A DNA stretch of 64,000 nt from Lates calcarifer (taxonomy: Eukaryota > Chordata > Actinopteri > Centropomidae): positions 11,733,896-11,797,895 of the forward strand of contig NC_066848.1 of the NCBI RefSeq assembly GCF_001640805.2, read 5' to 3'. Shown here in pieces: positions 48,836 to 61,230 of this stretch. Each line of letters starts with the position of its first letter. The first letter of the stretch is position 1. The position numbers were made by a program, and so were the translations under genes. The notes beneath the pieces are model-generated. The model saw only the letters and a program-made list of their open reading frames with translations. It made no database searches and had not been told where the DNA came from.

Positions 48836-50225
48836 TTTACCTTGAGAGATTTAGAGCACTACTAAGATGATTCTGTGCTATGTTAGACTGTGTTAAACCC
48901 ATGCAGCATTGTTACATCTTGGCATTTTTCTTTTCTATCCATGGCATTCCCATTAAAACCTTGTACGTCTTTCCTTGTTTCTCTCCTTTCCCCCCACTTA
49001 CGATGTATACTGTTACAGGCCCTTGTATTAGTCAAAATGGTGCATTGATTATTTGTAAAAACATAAGTGCAAATCAAACCAACATTGCGCGGGGACAGAT
49101 GAGAGCTGCCTACCTGTGCACACGCTGGAAAAGGGGGCAGTTATTGACCAATTGATTTGATGTGAAGGAGGGGCATTCTTTTTCCGCAGTGAAAAGACCT
49201 TGACTGTAAGGCCAGCAATCACTCCACCACCTTAGCTCCAAATACAACCACCTCTAACACCCAACTGTGTCCTCAATCTCCACTCCAACGGGCCCAGGTA
49301 TGCAACTTTTCCGTCAGCACCGTTATGTATTTGGCTTTCTATTTCACTTTAATAGGGGAGAAATTGGCAACATATTCTTTTACAGCCCCCTGGCACCATT
49401 AGAAAGCCTGCTGTCATTTGGATTATTTATGAAAAACTATTTCATGCTTACTTACATTTGCCGCTTATTTTCCCCCAGTGTGACCTGCAGCAGATTTAGT
49501 TCCATTTCGAAAGCCTTAAAGCCAATTCTTTATGTCTGCAGGTCAGCCTTCTCGATTGAGTCGAGATTGAAATACCAGTGTGTAGTGGGGAAAGGTATGG
49601 CAAGAGGAAACCAATAGTCTTTTATTGTGCAGAGGGCTATAGTAAAGAGAAAAGGAAGGGGAATACTGAAAAAGGAGAAACGATAGAGGGGTGAAGGCAG
49701 GGGTGAGGGGGTGATTTTAGGCGGATATAGAATTGGAGACACCTGCAGAAATAAGAGGCGATGCAAAGGCAGCAACAAAAGTTGAGAAATGAATGGGCCA
49801 CAAACACCCAGCTGCTCGTGAACAGCAAAGACAACAAAGACTGGCCAAGAACTGAGTCAGCACATTGGCATAGAAAGTAAAAACACAAAGGACATAAAAA
49901 GAAAGTGGTCTTAAATCCGCAAGATTTTATATTTCATCCAAAAACATGTCAAGTTCCTTTGCTTGCGTGGTGTTTTACAAGGACTACAATGATAAACTTT
50001 TCTATGGGATGTTTTTTTTTTTTCTCTGTGTTTCTAGAATCTATACTCATATTCGTGTCTGTACAAGGAAATTGGCAATCTTTGTCTTTCAACATATCAA
50101 ATAAATCAAAATAAATTTCCCCACTAAGGAGCTCGACAGGCCAGGACAAAACAGTCACACTCCCTTCTGGAGCACGCATCTATACTCATAATCCCATACT
50201 GTATGAGATGGGGTCTTTCACTCTC

Positions 50226-50250
50226 CATTGCACATACACGCACACACATG

Positions 50251-50280
<30 letters not shown>
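50226..50280. repeat. (CA)n microsatellite
   Basis: CA units with TACACG and CATGCA interruptions. Confidence 0.95.
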
Positions 50281-50282
<2 letters not shown>

Positions 50283-50663
50283 TTTGATCTGGGTTTGGCC
50301 TGGTCTTTATACAGTGACCCTAATAAACTGCGGCGTGGCCGGGCAGGTTTGTCACTGTCACAGGTAAATGATGTAATTAATGAGTGTGTAGCAGAGTGGA
50401 TGGGAGCCGGGGTGTTAGCTTTTAAACACCTCTCTAGCTGACTGGGTTTGGGGAGGCCCAGCTGGACACAGCCAGCGGATCGATACGGGGTCGAGGGTCA
50501 GTCAACCCTCCCATTATGGCCGAGGTAGCTCCCATCATCGTCTGGCTAACGATGCCTGCAGGAGGGCAGGGGATGGAGCCACTGCAGTGAGGGGAAGCAG
50601 CTTCTGGGAGCTTCACACTGAGACTGGGTAGCTCCTGGGGCTGAAGCTTAAAGCTGTATATAG

Positions 50664-50695
<32 letters not shown>
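50664..50695. repeat. (TA)n microsatellite
   Basis: About 16 TA units; self-complementary. Confidence 0.97.
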
Positions 50696-50697
<2 letters not shown>

Positions 50698-50905
50698 TGA
50701 GAAAGGATATTTGATTTGCAAATGTTTTTGAAATGACTGTATCTGTAGTGATGACCTCTGGCAGACTAAAAAAGGGCACAGAAAACAGCAAGGGAGCTCT
50801 GTATTGAAAGTGTAACTATGTAAGTAAATATATATATTTTTCTTTACACTAAAATAAGTTTTATTTTTAAGCATTTTAGGTGTCTGCCCTCAGAAGAGCA
50901 GAGGA

Positions 50906-51412
50906 AGCCTCATTAATTTAAAATTTCCCTCACATTAGCAGGACTGTCTGTTTCAGACCACTCTTTACTCAATAGCCACTCCAATAGATCCATACAGAGA
51001 TCAAAACTCAACAGCTAATTTAAAGTGTGCCTCACATTTCTTGGAGCCTTGAGTTTTTTATCCTATAGGTGCCCCCGAGGAATACTGTGACCAGTTTTGT
51101 TCATGATGTTGATACATTATTAATATTACAGCAGGGGAGCATGGGAAATCATTCCTGGCCAGATTGGGTTTGATCAATATCCTGAAAGGGCAGGAGCCTC
51201 ATTAATCTAAAACTTCCCTCACATTAGCAGGACTGTCCGATTTAGACCACTCTTTACTCAGACTCAATAGCCACTCCAGCAGATCCATACAGAGATCAAA
51301 ACTCAACAGCTAATTTAGAGTGCACTGGAGTTTGTAATGCTGCAGAATCCCCAGTGAATACTGGGACTAGTTTTGTTCATGATATTGATGTTGATGCATT
51401 ATGATTAATACT
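50906..51412. repeat. Diverged tandem duplication of a roughly 220-bp non-coding unit
   Basis: Copy 1 (about 50906-51125) and copy 2 (about 51196-51412) share, in order, AGCCTCATTAAT, CCCTCACATTAGCAGGACTG, GACCACTCTTTACTCA, AATAGCCACTCCA, CAGAGATCAAAACTCAACAG, and AGTTTTGTTCATGAT. Long exact blocks separated by substitutions and small indels (for example an extra GACTCA in copy 2) show a moderately old duplication. No open frame is kept. Confidence 0.9.
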
Positions 51413-51654
51413 GGTGTCTTAATTTGTAAAGAAACAATTGATCCCAATGAACCTGTTTTACTTCATTCAGATGAAAACATTGCTGAGTTTTTTGGGTTTT
51501 TTTCAGTGCTATTTGAAGAATGTTCATGAACATAGAGGGTTTGGGAATGTTTTATTACCTTTAGAGGTCTCTTATTCTACAGTTCAAAATCACGAAAAAC
51601 ACCCATTTTCACAAGACTTTTTTCATTTTCTTTCACTTAATCTTTTTGCCCTAA

Positions 51655-51730
51655 TGAAGATAAGATAAGTTTATTTGTATACTGTGATATCTTTCAACAA
51701 CAAGGCAAATCAAACTGCTTTGCACAAGAT
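51655..51730. repeat. Interspersed repeat fragment (TTTATTTGTATA...CAAACTGCTTTGCACA)
   Basis: The pattern TTTATTTGTATACTG, AAGGCAAATCAAACTGCTTT, GCACAAGAT resembles the widespread fish repeat tail TTTATTTATATAGCACATTT...AAAGTGCTTTACA. Short and diverged. Confidence 0.4.
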
Positions 51731-51827
51731 ATGGAATTAATGGGTTAAGTTACTCTGTACCATGTCATTTATTTTACATTGACATTCATAGGCAAATTTA
51801 AAAGAATAAGTAAATTTTAAAAAGTAT

Positions 51828-51965
51828 AGCTGAAATGATTAGTTGATTAATCAGTTAGCCATTGGACAAAAAATTTATCAGAAACTGGCAGTTGATTAAT
51901 CTATTAATATATAATTTAAGTCATTTTTCAAGCAAAAATGCTAAAAGATTCAAACAAAGAATCTT
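51828..51965. repeat. Fragment of a fish interspersed repeat (GATTAGTTGATTAATCAGTTAG type)
   Basis: Contains GCTGAAATGATTAGTTGATT and TTTAAGTCATTTTTCAAGCA followed by AAAATGC, the typical body of a very common fish repeat. Only one end is seen. It starts about 100 bases after another repeat-like piece (51655-51730), so the region is a repeat patchwork. Confidence 0.6.
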
Positions 51966-52824
51966 TGTTTTGTTTCAGTCAGCTAAGATCATCCTAAATG
52001 TGAGGCAGACAAGCCGAGAGTTGATACTCTTTGTGTGACCCATTGGTGTTTAAGGATGTGCCGGTGGACGCACTATATTATCTTCCTATGGACAGGCTAA
52101 TCCATTACCAGCCTTCTTGCGGTGCGAGTGAAATGCTCGTATTAGGGCAACTGTGCGTTCAGAGGCATCATTCAGGACAATGAGCTATAGCCCAAGAGTG
52201 ACAAGCTAGAAAAATGCCCCCACTTTTCAGGCTGTACAAATGACGTTTGGCCACGATAACTCACAACTGGACACTTCATTTCAAGTCGAGAGCTAGCTGG
52301 CCAGTCAAAAGCTATTATACCATCTTCTTTATTTGTGACCCATGGTTTTGGTAGTGGGACCATCAAATAAATACTGCTAAAATGCCACTTCAGTCAAAAA
52401 TATTGGTCAATTCTTTCTCTGTCGTGACTGGGTCCGGATGGCAACCTGTTTCTGATGGTAAACCTTCAAGAGTCAGGTGGTCAGACAGCTGGCATCCATC
52501 AGGAATAACAGCACCATGAGTTAGTGTTGGATGTATATGCAAGTGAATGAGAGTGACCAGTGCTGCTGATCCCTCACAGCCATTCTCAAAGCATGGTAGT
52601 CAAATGAATTGATTACCAATTTATCACTGGGGAATTGCCTGCTTAGAGGAATAATCACTCACCGATAAAGAAGAAATGGCTATGAATACATTTCAAGGAT
52701 GACAATCTTTGAGGAGTAATAGTATAATTTGTCACTTGTGACAGTCTATTTGATTGTTCTCAATATTTCAGCCTGGTGGAATATTGGACGGAAGCACGCC
52801 GGGTTGTCAGAGCCAGGCTGAGAG

Positions 52825-52847
52825 GTGTGTGTGTGTGTGTGTGTGTG
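52825..52847. repeat. (GT)n microsatellite
   Basis: About 11 GT units followed directly by a non-repetitive CG-containing stretch. Confidence 0.95.
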
Positions 52848-55800
52848 AATTCGTGGAGTCGCGCTTTAATGCGGTAATAAGGCAGTCAGAAGAACACTTA
52901 GACTTCCTAAGGTGACAGCAGCTTTATCGCGCGTCGCCTCATAAACTCCCATCATATCTGTTCGCCACTATTATCAAATGGGTGTTTAGGATGCGTCAGT
53001 GTGTCCGTGTGTGTGGGTGTGCGAAAGAGACAAAGAATGAGTGTGCCTGTGTGTGTTTGTATGTATGTGTGTGTGTACAGAGGGTGATGACATGAGAGCA
53101 CAAACAGATCAGTGTGAAAAGTGAGTTGATCCTGGCTGAGGGCAGAAATACTGTGAGACCACAAAGATTTTGAGCTTTTTATAAGAAAAATAAGCCCATC
53201 CTCCCACGCTGAAGTGAAGCATTTCTCTTTTTGCTCCTGACGTCCAGGCAGCTGTGGTCAAACTTAGGTCAATAAAATGTCTGTCTGTCCATTGAGCTGG
53301 CACACCTATCAAAAGATGAAAGTTTGTCTTTAAAGGAGAGATAGAATTCAGCTGGGAGAGAGTGGGCCCTTTTCTGTGAGGCATGCAGGAAATTAATCAA
53401 GGAAATGGGGTTTTTGGTGTGCCTATATCACATCTAATCTATCCTTTGTCCACATGTAGCCGGCTCCAAGCCTCACCAATCAAGAGCGACACGCTGGCTT
53501 TATGAAAAGCCACTTGTTCCCTGCATAATTGGGGGGTCTCATTGCTGAGTTAAATGGGAGGTGGAGGTGGAGGGAGGGGCAGTCTTGTTTGCCCATGTAA
53601 AGTGTGATCCAGATAATAGCATTCTCATCAAAGGCGGCAATTACATTCATTACAACGGTGCAAGGCGCGCCTGCAAGGAAATTAAGTGGTGAGAGGAAAG
53701 AAAAGCTTAATATATACCTCCTTTATCCTATCCCCCACCTCTCAGTTCTTTTTCAAATGCTCCACGTGGAGCGGGAGACCTCAAGAAAGAAACAGTCTCA
53801 GTAGAAGAAGAATAAATCTCGTCAAAGTCCCCCTTCACCTTTCTGCCTCCAAGAGGCTCCCGTCTACCGTTACTATGGCTGCACTTGTCTAGGATTAAAA
53901 AGCTTTTCCAGGAGGGTAAGCTCTAATGCAGCTCTTACACAAGCCCAACAAATGACACCAAGTCTTAAAAAACTGCTTAAGACCTTCTCTAAATTAAATT
54001 CCAATTTCTTTCAGGAAAGGAGGAGCAAATTAATTGTCCTGTGTGGCGTTAAACCACAAACAGCCTGTAAATCACGCAGTTAAGAGGAGAAGGGAACCTT
54101 TTCATTCAGGCCTTTTAAATGTGAATCAGAGCAAGTGGATAACACTGCAACCTTCTCAAAGACAGGTGTTGTCCCAGAGCCCATTCTACATGTGGCAGTG
54201 TGTATATTCAAACTCACTCATATAATTTAGATTAGTCTTGAAAAGGTTTTGAGTTCAAGTTCTTTACAAAATGTTAAGTATATGAGTTATTGAGTCATTG
54301 TGTCAAAATAGACTGAAATCATGGATTTCTGTGTTTGCATTAAATTACATTAGATATCATGCCGTTGTATTCATGGCTGAAGGTAACCCATTCAACAACA
54401 CAGTTTTTCAACATACTGCAGGAAGTCATTTCTATACAAGCTTCCAATAGTGTGACCACAGCATTATTGGGTGTAAATGCCAGCCCCACTAAGCCCTATT
54501 TGAGTATTACATACTCTCCTTCTCATTAATACAAGCTCACTGCCCTTTAACAGAACAGCTTAATATATCGTGCAGTGGACATGTCATTAATGCAAAATTA
54601 AGCATGACCAATTATTCCCTTTAAGTATTTTTAGGCTTAATAAATCTGTCCTTCAAACAAAAGGCTGCCTTGGCTCTAACTGCTAGAAATGCTTAGCAAG
54701 AAATACAACATATGATTATTGTCCCAATGATTTATATGATAAGAATTAAAAACAAAACTATTGAAACAAATGAGAGCACAGAGAAGTGTGCACTTTGTCT
54801 TTTCGTGCCGACAAATCATTGTGGCTGTGTGTAAATTATTCAGCAGGATCTGGCCCCGGTGGAAACCTGAGCATAATTAAATTGCAATAAAATAACATTA
54901 GTGTGGACAGGCTGTTAGGAGGTGATGTAATTGGCTGCTCCAGCGGTCATGGTTCAACTGATGAGGTCGACTGTCACATCTTCCACCGATCCTGTACATG
55001 CTGTCCCCCCTGGGACTGGCAGCTGACACAGACAAGATCCACTAGCCTGACTGTACACCGAGCTTTCCACTGCATAGTGACAAGCATGACCTGACTTATC
55101 TTGATGAGTCAAACCTTTTCTGCAAAGTTAGGACTTATAAATAATACTTTGTGTCTCAGCTGTATATCTTCTTTCAATGAGGCACTTGTGTCTCAAAACT
55201 GTGTGGTAGAATGGGTAGGACATGTTTCACCAATGAGACATGTGCGCCATCTAGTGTCCAGATGTTGAAATGTGACCAGGCAACAGTAGGTGAACATGCA
55301 GGACTGAATGGATCTGTGAAAAAATTGTTAAAGCACTATGCTAATACACTCTGTAGTTCTCTAATGGGACACACAAACATCACACACAAGCTATAGTTAC
55401 TGAACAGACTATAGTATACATAGGTAGATAAACTGACAACACCACACGACTCATGTTACATGTGAAGAGTTCTCTGGCAGCAGGTTTACATTACTGCTAT
55501 AATACTACTGCTCTGACAGTAGCAGTTGTAATGCGGTAAAAGGATACAGCAGCCTCACTCAACTTGGTCGTTTATCATCTTCTCCTCAGTGGTTTTCCTA
55601 CAACTTTGACACAAATGGGGCAATGCGATCTTCACCAAGCCCTTACTGGTAAATTATTGATTGTGATAAAACATGAATGAGTCAATAGCTTTTGAAAGTA
55701 ATGCAATTGTTGTGCCTCATTTGCCACTTGCGTGTAATGGCAAGCTGTACATCTGAAAGTGTGTCATGTCAGGGATGTGAATGGACATGCTATCAGTTAA

Positions 55801-56539
55801 CTTCATTAGCTGGTGGCAAGAGATGAGTGTTTTAAATACATATGTCTGTTTTTAAAAAAGTCACTGCCTTGTGCATTGTTGAAGGTAAGTTTTGACAAAC
55901 TATGAAATGACATTATAATTTTCAATTACTAATACCCAAGATACTATCCTAAAAGATAGATTTTAGAAAGTTCCTTCAAGTATAGGCTAAATACTAAACA
56001 CCAAATCACTAGTAGGGCTCTGCCAATCTAAAATTGTGCACTTGTCAGACTTTAAGAGAAAGGTTTGTTGTCTTAATATTAAGGCTGAAACACAGCAGGA
56101 AGAAAACAGCTCTGTGTTTTATCAGAAAGCCAATAGCACACTGTTAAATCCCTTTCATGGCTGATTTTTTCCCCCTCCATAAAAGGTGCTTTATAACAGG
56201 TTGGATAAAGTTTGTTTGTAGATGTTTGCGTCACACATTATTCTGAAAATATTCATTTTAAATGAATGGCCTACCCCGCTCTGACATCTTATTACAGGTC
56301 ATAAATTGGAGTTAGTATTAGTAAATAATACATTATCTATGTCAAACTATCTTCTGTGGCATGTTTTTAGGTCTTGTCATTTATGGAAAATGTATATCTT
56401 TTTTGCTTCAGGTACAGAACAAAATTGCAAGCAGGTGCCTTGTCGACTCATATTATCCTTTCCAAATACTGAATAACCTTTTTTGTGATTTTATACATCA
56501 TGGAAAACTGTATTATTTTGTATTTTGAGCAAAGCTACA

Positions 56540-57049
56540 GCCTTAGTGGTGGGAACCTTTCTTCGCGGGTACACTGAGCTGGTGGCGGGACGGTTTTCAC
56601 CGGTGCACACTTAATGAACTTTCACCCCTCAAACAGGTTTATTGTTTTGATTCCGCTGATTGTTGTTTGGTGTGAAATGTAGCGGAGGTGTCGACGGAAC
56701 GGACATTTTAAAACCAGTGGTAGTCTTCAGGGTTTATTTACTGGCGATGTAAATAATGACCGTGTCGATCATATACCAGCGTTTCTGTTGACAAAGATGC
56801 TTTCTCCCAGATAAGCTAACGTTAGCTATGCGGCTAACGCAACGCACGTAGCTTTGGTAACAACATGACGGTGATGAGGAGCGGTGTGTAGGAGCGACCG
56901 AGCTCACATCGGATCGCGCTGATTTCCTGCTTGTCAGTTACTGGTTTCCCAGGATTATCCCGTATTTGTGTTTAGATAGCTACAAAACGGCTTTTCCAAG
57001 CAAGCAAACAAGACTCTTTTCGTTCAACCAGCGACTCGTCTTCTCAGAG
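56540..57049 (+). promoter_or_regulatory. ikzf5: ikzf5 promoter region and non-coding first exon
   Basis: Compared with the AT-rich DNA around it, this stretch is rich in CpG (CTTCGCGGG, GGCGGGACGG, GGATCGCGCTG) and ends in a good donor (CAGAG/GTAGGT at 57049/57050). The acceptor after a T-run at 57209-57210 then leads straight to the start codon 28 bases later. It holds a perfect palindrome GCTAACGTTAGC at 56815-56826 and related TAGCTAAC/GTTAGC pieces, common around fish gene starts. No TATA box is obvious, which fits a housekeeping-type promoter. The transcription start itself cannot be placed. Confidence 0.65.
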
Positions 57050-57238
57050 GTAGGTGTGCATCTTTGGAAATCAGCTAGCTACGTTAACGACACTGATGTA
57101 TGTGTGTTTTTATAGTGTTTTGATTCCACCGACCGTTTGCATCGTCGTTGCTGTTTAGTAATTGTGGTCGCTGCAGCAAAACATGCAACTTGTTTGGTTT
57201 TTTTTTTTAGTGTTGGACCTTTGCATCACTTTCTTTCA

Positions 57239-59023
57239 ATGGGTGAGGAAAAGCCGGACACGCTGGACTTTGTGAAGGATTTCCAGGAGTACCTGAGCCA
57301 GCAGACTCAACATGTCAACATGATATCAGGCTCTGTCAGCGGCGTCAAGGAGGCGGACGAGCTGCCAGCAGGTAAATTATCGATGTGTCACTGAACCTGT
57401 ATTCATAGCTCTTATATGTAAATTCAACCATTTTAGGCGTCTGGGTCTGATGCAGTTTTATACAGTTTTTTTAGGCAATTCGCTGATAAATGCACCTATA
57501 AACATTATCTGACTTTTGATACTTGGAGTAATTGGACATGGGCCTTGTTATCCTCATCATTCTTTAATAAATTTGTGGTAATTCAGTTTGATTGAAACTT
57601 TGGCTGTTTTGTTTTGATAACAACTTCAGAACCACTGCTGGTCCTGCTTGTATAGTGCCATTTATTGTTTGCGGTTGATCTGTTATTCTATGTGTTATCG
57701 CAACTTAAATGCCAGCTGTAGAAATCAATTAAAAGCATCAGTTTGTACTGTATGTTTTTTTTCCTCAGTATAAGTTGTAAGTTCTGCTAATTCCCTGTAT
57801 GTAGACTGCAGTCAGAATGGACTGGATCACCCATCAGTGGACATGTCACTAGAGGACAGCTCAGGGATCCTTGTAGATGGGTTTGAGAGGACCTACGATG
57901 GAAAGCTCAAGTGCCGCTACTGCAATTACGCCACCAGGGGCACGGCACGACTCATTGAGCACATCCGAATTCACACAGGTAAGTGTTGATAGTTACATTT
58001 CAGAGGATAACACTGATAGAGTTTTGTTATTTAGCCTGTTTGTCCCTAATTTAAACAGGAGAGAAGCCGCACCGCTGTCACCTCTGCCCATTTGCCTCGG
58101 CCTACGAGCGCCACCTCGAGGCCCACATGCGGTCACACACAGGTGAGAAGCCTTACAAGTGTGAGCTGTGCTCCTTCCGCTGCAGTGATCGTAGCAACCT
58201 GTCGCACCATCGCCGCAGACGCCACAAACTCCTTCCAATGAAAGGTGCCCGCTCACTTTCCCATAAGAAGATGCTGAGCGTTTTACAAAAGAAGGCCAGC
58301 TCACTGGGCTATGGCCGCCGACTCCTCATCAACTTCAGCCCCCCTTCTATGGTTGTGCACAAGGCTGACAATGTGAACGACTTCTCCCATGAGCTGCCCC
58401 ACTTACGTCAGGAGTCTTATGATAATCAGAGTCGAGCAGTTGAGGACGGGCTCTCCTCAAATCAAAATCACCATCACCATGATATGGTCATGGATAACCC
58501 CCTGAACCAGCTGTCCACCCTGGCAGGCCAGTTGGCCAGCCTCCCTTCAGAGTCCCAGGCCCAGACTCAACCTCCCATGTCTCCAGGAGCAGAGTCTATT
58601 GTGGATGAGAAGCCCTTCCTCATCCAGCAGCCCCACCCTGCCACGGCTCCTGTGGCTGTCACAGCCAGCATGGCCCATGCCTCCTCCTCTTCCCCAATCA
58701 CCCCAGAGCCTCGGGCTCCTCCCCACAGCAATTGCAGCCCCGGAGGGGGACCCTGCAGCGAGCACAGCGGGCGCACCAGTACCCCTAGTATCTCCAACAG
58801 CCAACCCAGTACGCCGGCTCCAGGCCTGTCTGCCCCACTCCAGGACCACCACATGCTACATCACTGCCAGCACTGTGACATCTACTTCCCCGACAATATC
58901 CTCTACACCATCCACATGGGCTGCCATGGCTATGAGAACCCATTCCAGTGCAACATCTGTGGCCACAAGTGTAAGAGCAAGTACGACTTTGCCTGCCACT
59001 TTGCACGCGGGCAGCACAAGTAA
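57239..59023 (+). CDS. ikzf5: Ikzf5 (Pegasus), Ikaros-family C2H2 zinc-finger regulator
   Basis: Coding exons 57239-57371, 57805-57978 and 58059-59023 join through GT-AG introns in phase 1 to give 423 aa plus TAA. The start MGEEKPDTLDFVKDFQEYL matches the IKZF5 N terminus. Three N-terminal C2H2 fingers have ligands at about C81/C84/H97/H101, C109/C112/H125/H129 and C137/C140/H153/H158, linked by HTGEKP. A long Ser/Pro/Gln-rich linker includes VDKPF-like (VDEKPFLIQQP) and NPLNQLSTLAGQL blocks known in IKZF5. Two C-terminal dimerisation fingers (C372/C375/H388/H392 and C400/C403/H416/H422) end the protein. IKZF5 is a nuclear DNA-binding protein that pairs with other Ikaros members and mostly represses (family knowledge). 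A non-coding first exon ends at 57049. It is divergent from hmx3, as in human, but no acadsb lies between them here. Confidence 0.97.
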
Positions 59024-61230
59024 TGGATGACTGTGGAAAACGTTGAAAGAACTTTGAACAGACAGTTTTGTTTTAATTAAATCCATAGTAATTTTATTTA
59101 TTGGTCTTTTACTTGGCCTTGATGTAGCCTAGCCTTTGAAAGTTGTACTTATACAAGAAAATGTCAACATTCAGATGGTTCCATTTTGTATAATTAAAGG
59201 TGCCCATTCAAGTGTATTATAAAGGGATGATCAGTGTTTTCAACAGGTTGAGAATTTATTTGTGGTGGTGTTAAAAATTAGCCAAACTAATTAACATTAT
59301 CTAATGAAGTAGGTTACCAAATTTACAATATTCCTTAACTGTTGTTTGCAAGCTTTCCATCTTTCTTTCAAATGCAATATCATGCAACACTAAGGTAATG
59401 TGGTAAGGTAACTAACAAAAAAAAAGGCTTTCATTGTTTCATTGTACCTGTTTTTAATACAGACTGAGGTGAATTAAAAGTAGTGGCTGCTGGGAGAATC
59501 TAAAAATAACTCATGAATGACCTTAGAAAATGGTCAACACACGGGTGATCCCTTCCAATTCCTTCAAAGTGATAGCACTGATGCTAAAGGCAGACTGCAT
59601 AATCTGAGGAAACCATGCAGTTGCTAGATGTAATGTTTTTGTAAACTCTGAAAAACCCCTAAATGTAACATTACCTCATAGAGGAAAAAAAACATGATTG
59701 TAGCTGGCCTGTGCCTGTCAAGAGAGTAAAAGGAGGGAGGGTCCACTCGCACAATAAATTGACTCTGACTTTCAGCAGCATGTTCCTTTACAAAAATACA
59801 AACTGGCCAAATCTGACTGGACCACCCAAATAAATTCTCAACACTCCTGGAGCTACAAAGATTTCTCTGATGACACTCACACAGGAGTCAAACTGTTGGC
59901 CTTGAGTGATCTTACTTAAGCCTTGTTGAAATTATTTCAGTGCTTGGTGCATTACTACTATTTCTTTGCAGTGCCTGACATAGTCACTTTCAAGATAAAG
60001 AGGACTGTTACTTTGAAGATTAATATTATTACAGTTATTAAGTTCTCCTCTTACTGTAATGAATAGGCCCAGAACCTTATGGAAAAAAGTTTGGCCATTG
60101 TAGTTTTCTATGGTAGCCGTGATTTATTTTATTTTATTTTTTTGCCAAAATTCTCCATGAATGCTGCTAAGAAACTTTGAAATAAATGCCAGCCGTACTA
60201 CTTGGATGGCATTCACAGTAAAACCTGACCAGACTTTGTATCAGTGGTTGTGGTCAGCCAGTTTAGATTTTGTTGAAGTCGTGTTGTTTTGAAGTTTCTC
60301 CACACAGTGCCCTTCCTTGACCAGCACCATGGTAACTTCTCTCATTCTCTTGAAAGGATTTTTTGCGTATCCTTTTAATTACATCATGTCACATTCTGAC
60401 CTTTTGATATTGTATGAAGTCACTTTGATATCCAGTATCTCCATGTTTAGGACAGAATCACCAAGTCTTGTGTCTCATGTGAAAACTTTTTCAGAATTGC
60501 CACGTAGCACTGGGGATGCCACGTTTTAGCCTTTGTGATAACACACTGAGATTCCCCATTTATCTTATGGATCCCAGTGCTTTTCTGAATATTTACTGAG
60601 TATTGTATTCTGAGTGGTTGGATAGATGTTCAGTGTCAAAAAAGCAAAATCATGTTGCAGTAAGACTGCTACTTTAGCAAGATTGTTCTTTGTCTTGGGT
60701 ACTGTTGTCTGTTGCTTAGCAACATGTGTGGAGGACATAGTTACTGTTTTTAGGACCACCTCTTTGTCACCATGCTTACCAGTAATAGGGGCATCCAGTA
60801 ATGATTGCCTTATGTTCTCTCAGTGTGTCGTAGGTTCATAGGTAATGGTGAATGTTGAAGCCTTCTGGCGAACACTCTCTCCCTCTGGGATGGTAAATCA
60901 TTTTATTGTGAGATGGATTAATCTAACTAATTTATAAGTAAAGTGTTTTCTAACAGAGGTGTGCCTTGTCTTTTGTTTTCCTTTTCACCAACTTGTTTGT
61001 ATTCAAGAACAGAGATCAGCTGAAGTGATATTGTTATTAGAATGGCTTATTAATATTTAATGTTCATTTTAGACTATGACTTAATGAAGTACACAAACAC
61101 AGATTGTCCTCAGATGATGCGTTTAATCAGGTAATGAGATGAAGAGAAAAATGGTGAGTATAATTCAGTGTCTCAGTGAGAGTTATACTGATTTGTAAAG
61201 ATGATTGAAGTGGCTCACTGCAATATCAAG
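59024..61230. other. Convergent 3' region between ikzf5 and the CUB/ZP gene
   Basis: Holds the presumed 3' UTRs of both genes: ikzf5 from the left, and the CUB/ZP gene from the right (minus-strand AATAAA at 60902-60907). No other frame is supported. In human PSTK lies between IKZF5 and CUZD1; nothing like it is seen. Confidence 0.5.
59753..60186 (+). other. ikzf5: Candidate ikzf5 polyadenylation signals
   Basis: AATAAA occurs at 59753-59758, 59829-59834 and 60181-60186 on the plus strand, 0.7-1.2 kb after the ikzf5 stop; the sense order fits a 3' UTR of that length. Which is used cannot be told from sequence. Confidence 0.35.

Larger units (their letters stand above)
44800..56540. other. Gene-free stretch between the hmx3 enhancer candidate and ikzf5
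   Basis: No frame with recognisable homology or splice partner. It is a patchwork of the fold-back repeat, a hAT-like copy, microsatellites (48078-48234, 48323-48351, 50226-50280, 50664-50695, 52825-52847), the tandem duplication and the repeat fragments listed separately. Non-repetitive islands such as 52040-52190, 52855-52990 and 53450-53660 may be regulatory. In human, ACADSB lies between IKZF5 and HMX3; I see no trace of it here. Confidence 0.55.

Noticed and set aside
58547..58854. Minus-strand frames of about 100 codons within ikzf5
   Set aside because: Antisense shadows of the Pro/Ser-rich linker of ikzf5.
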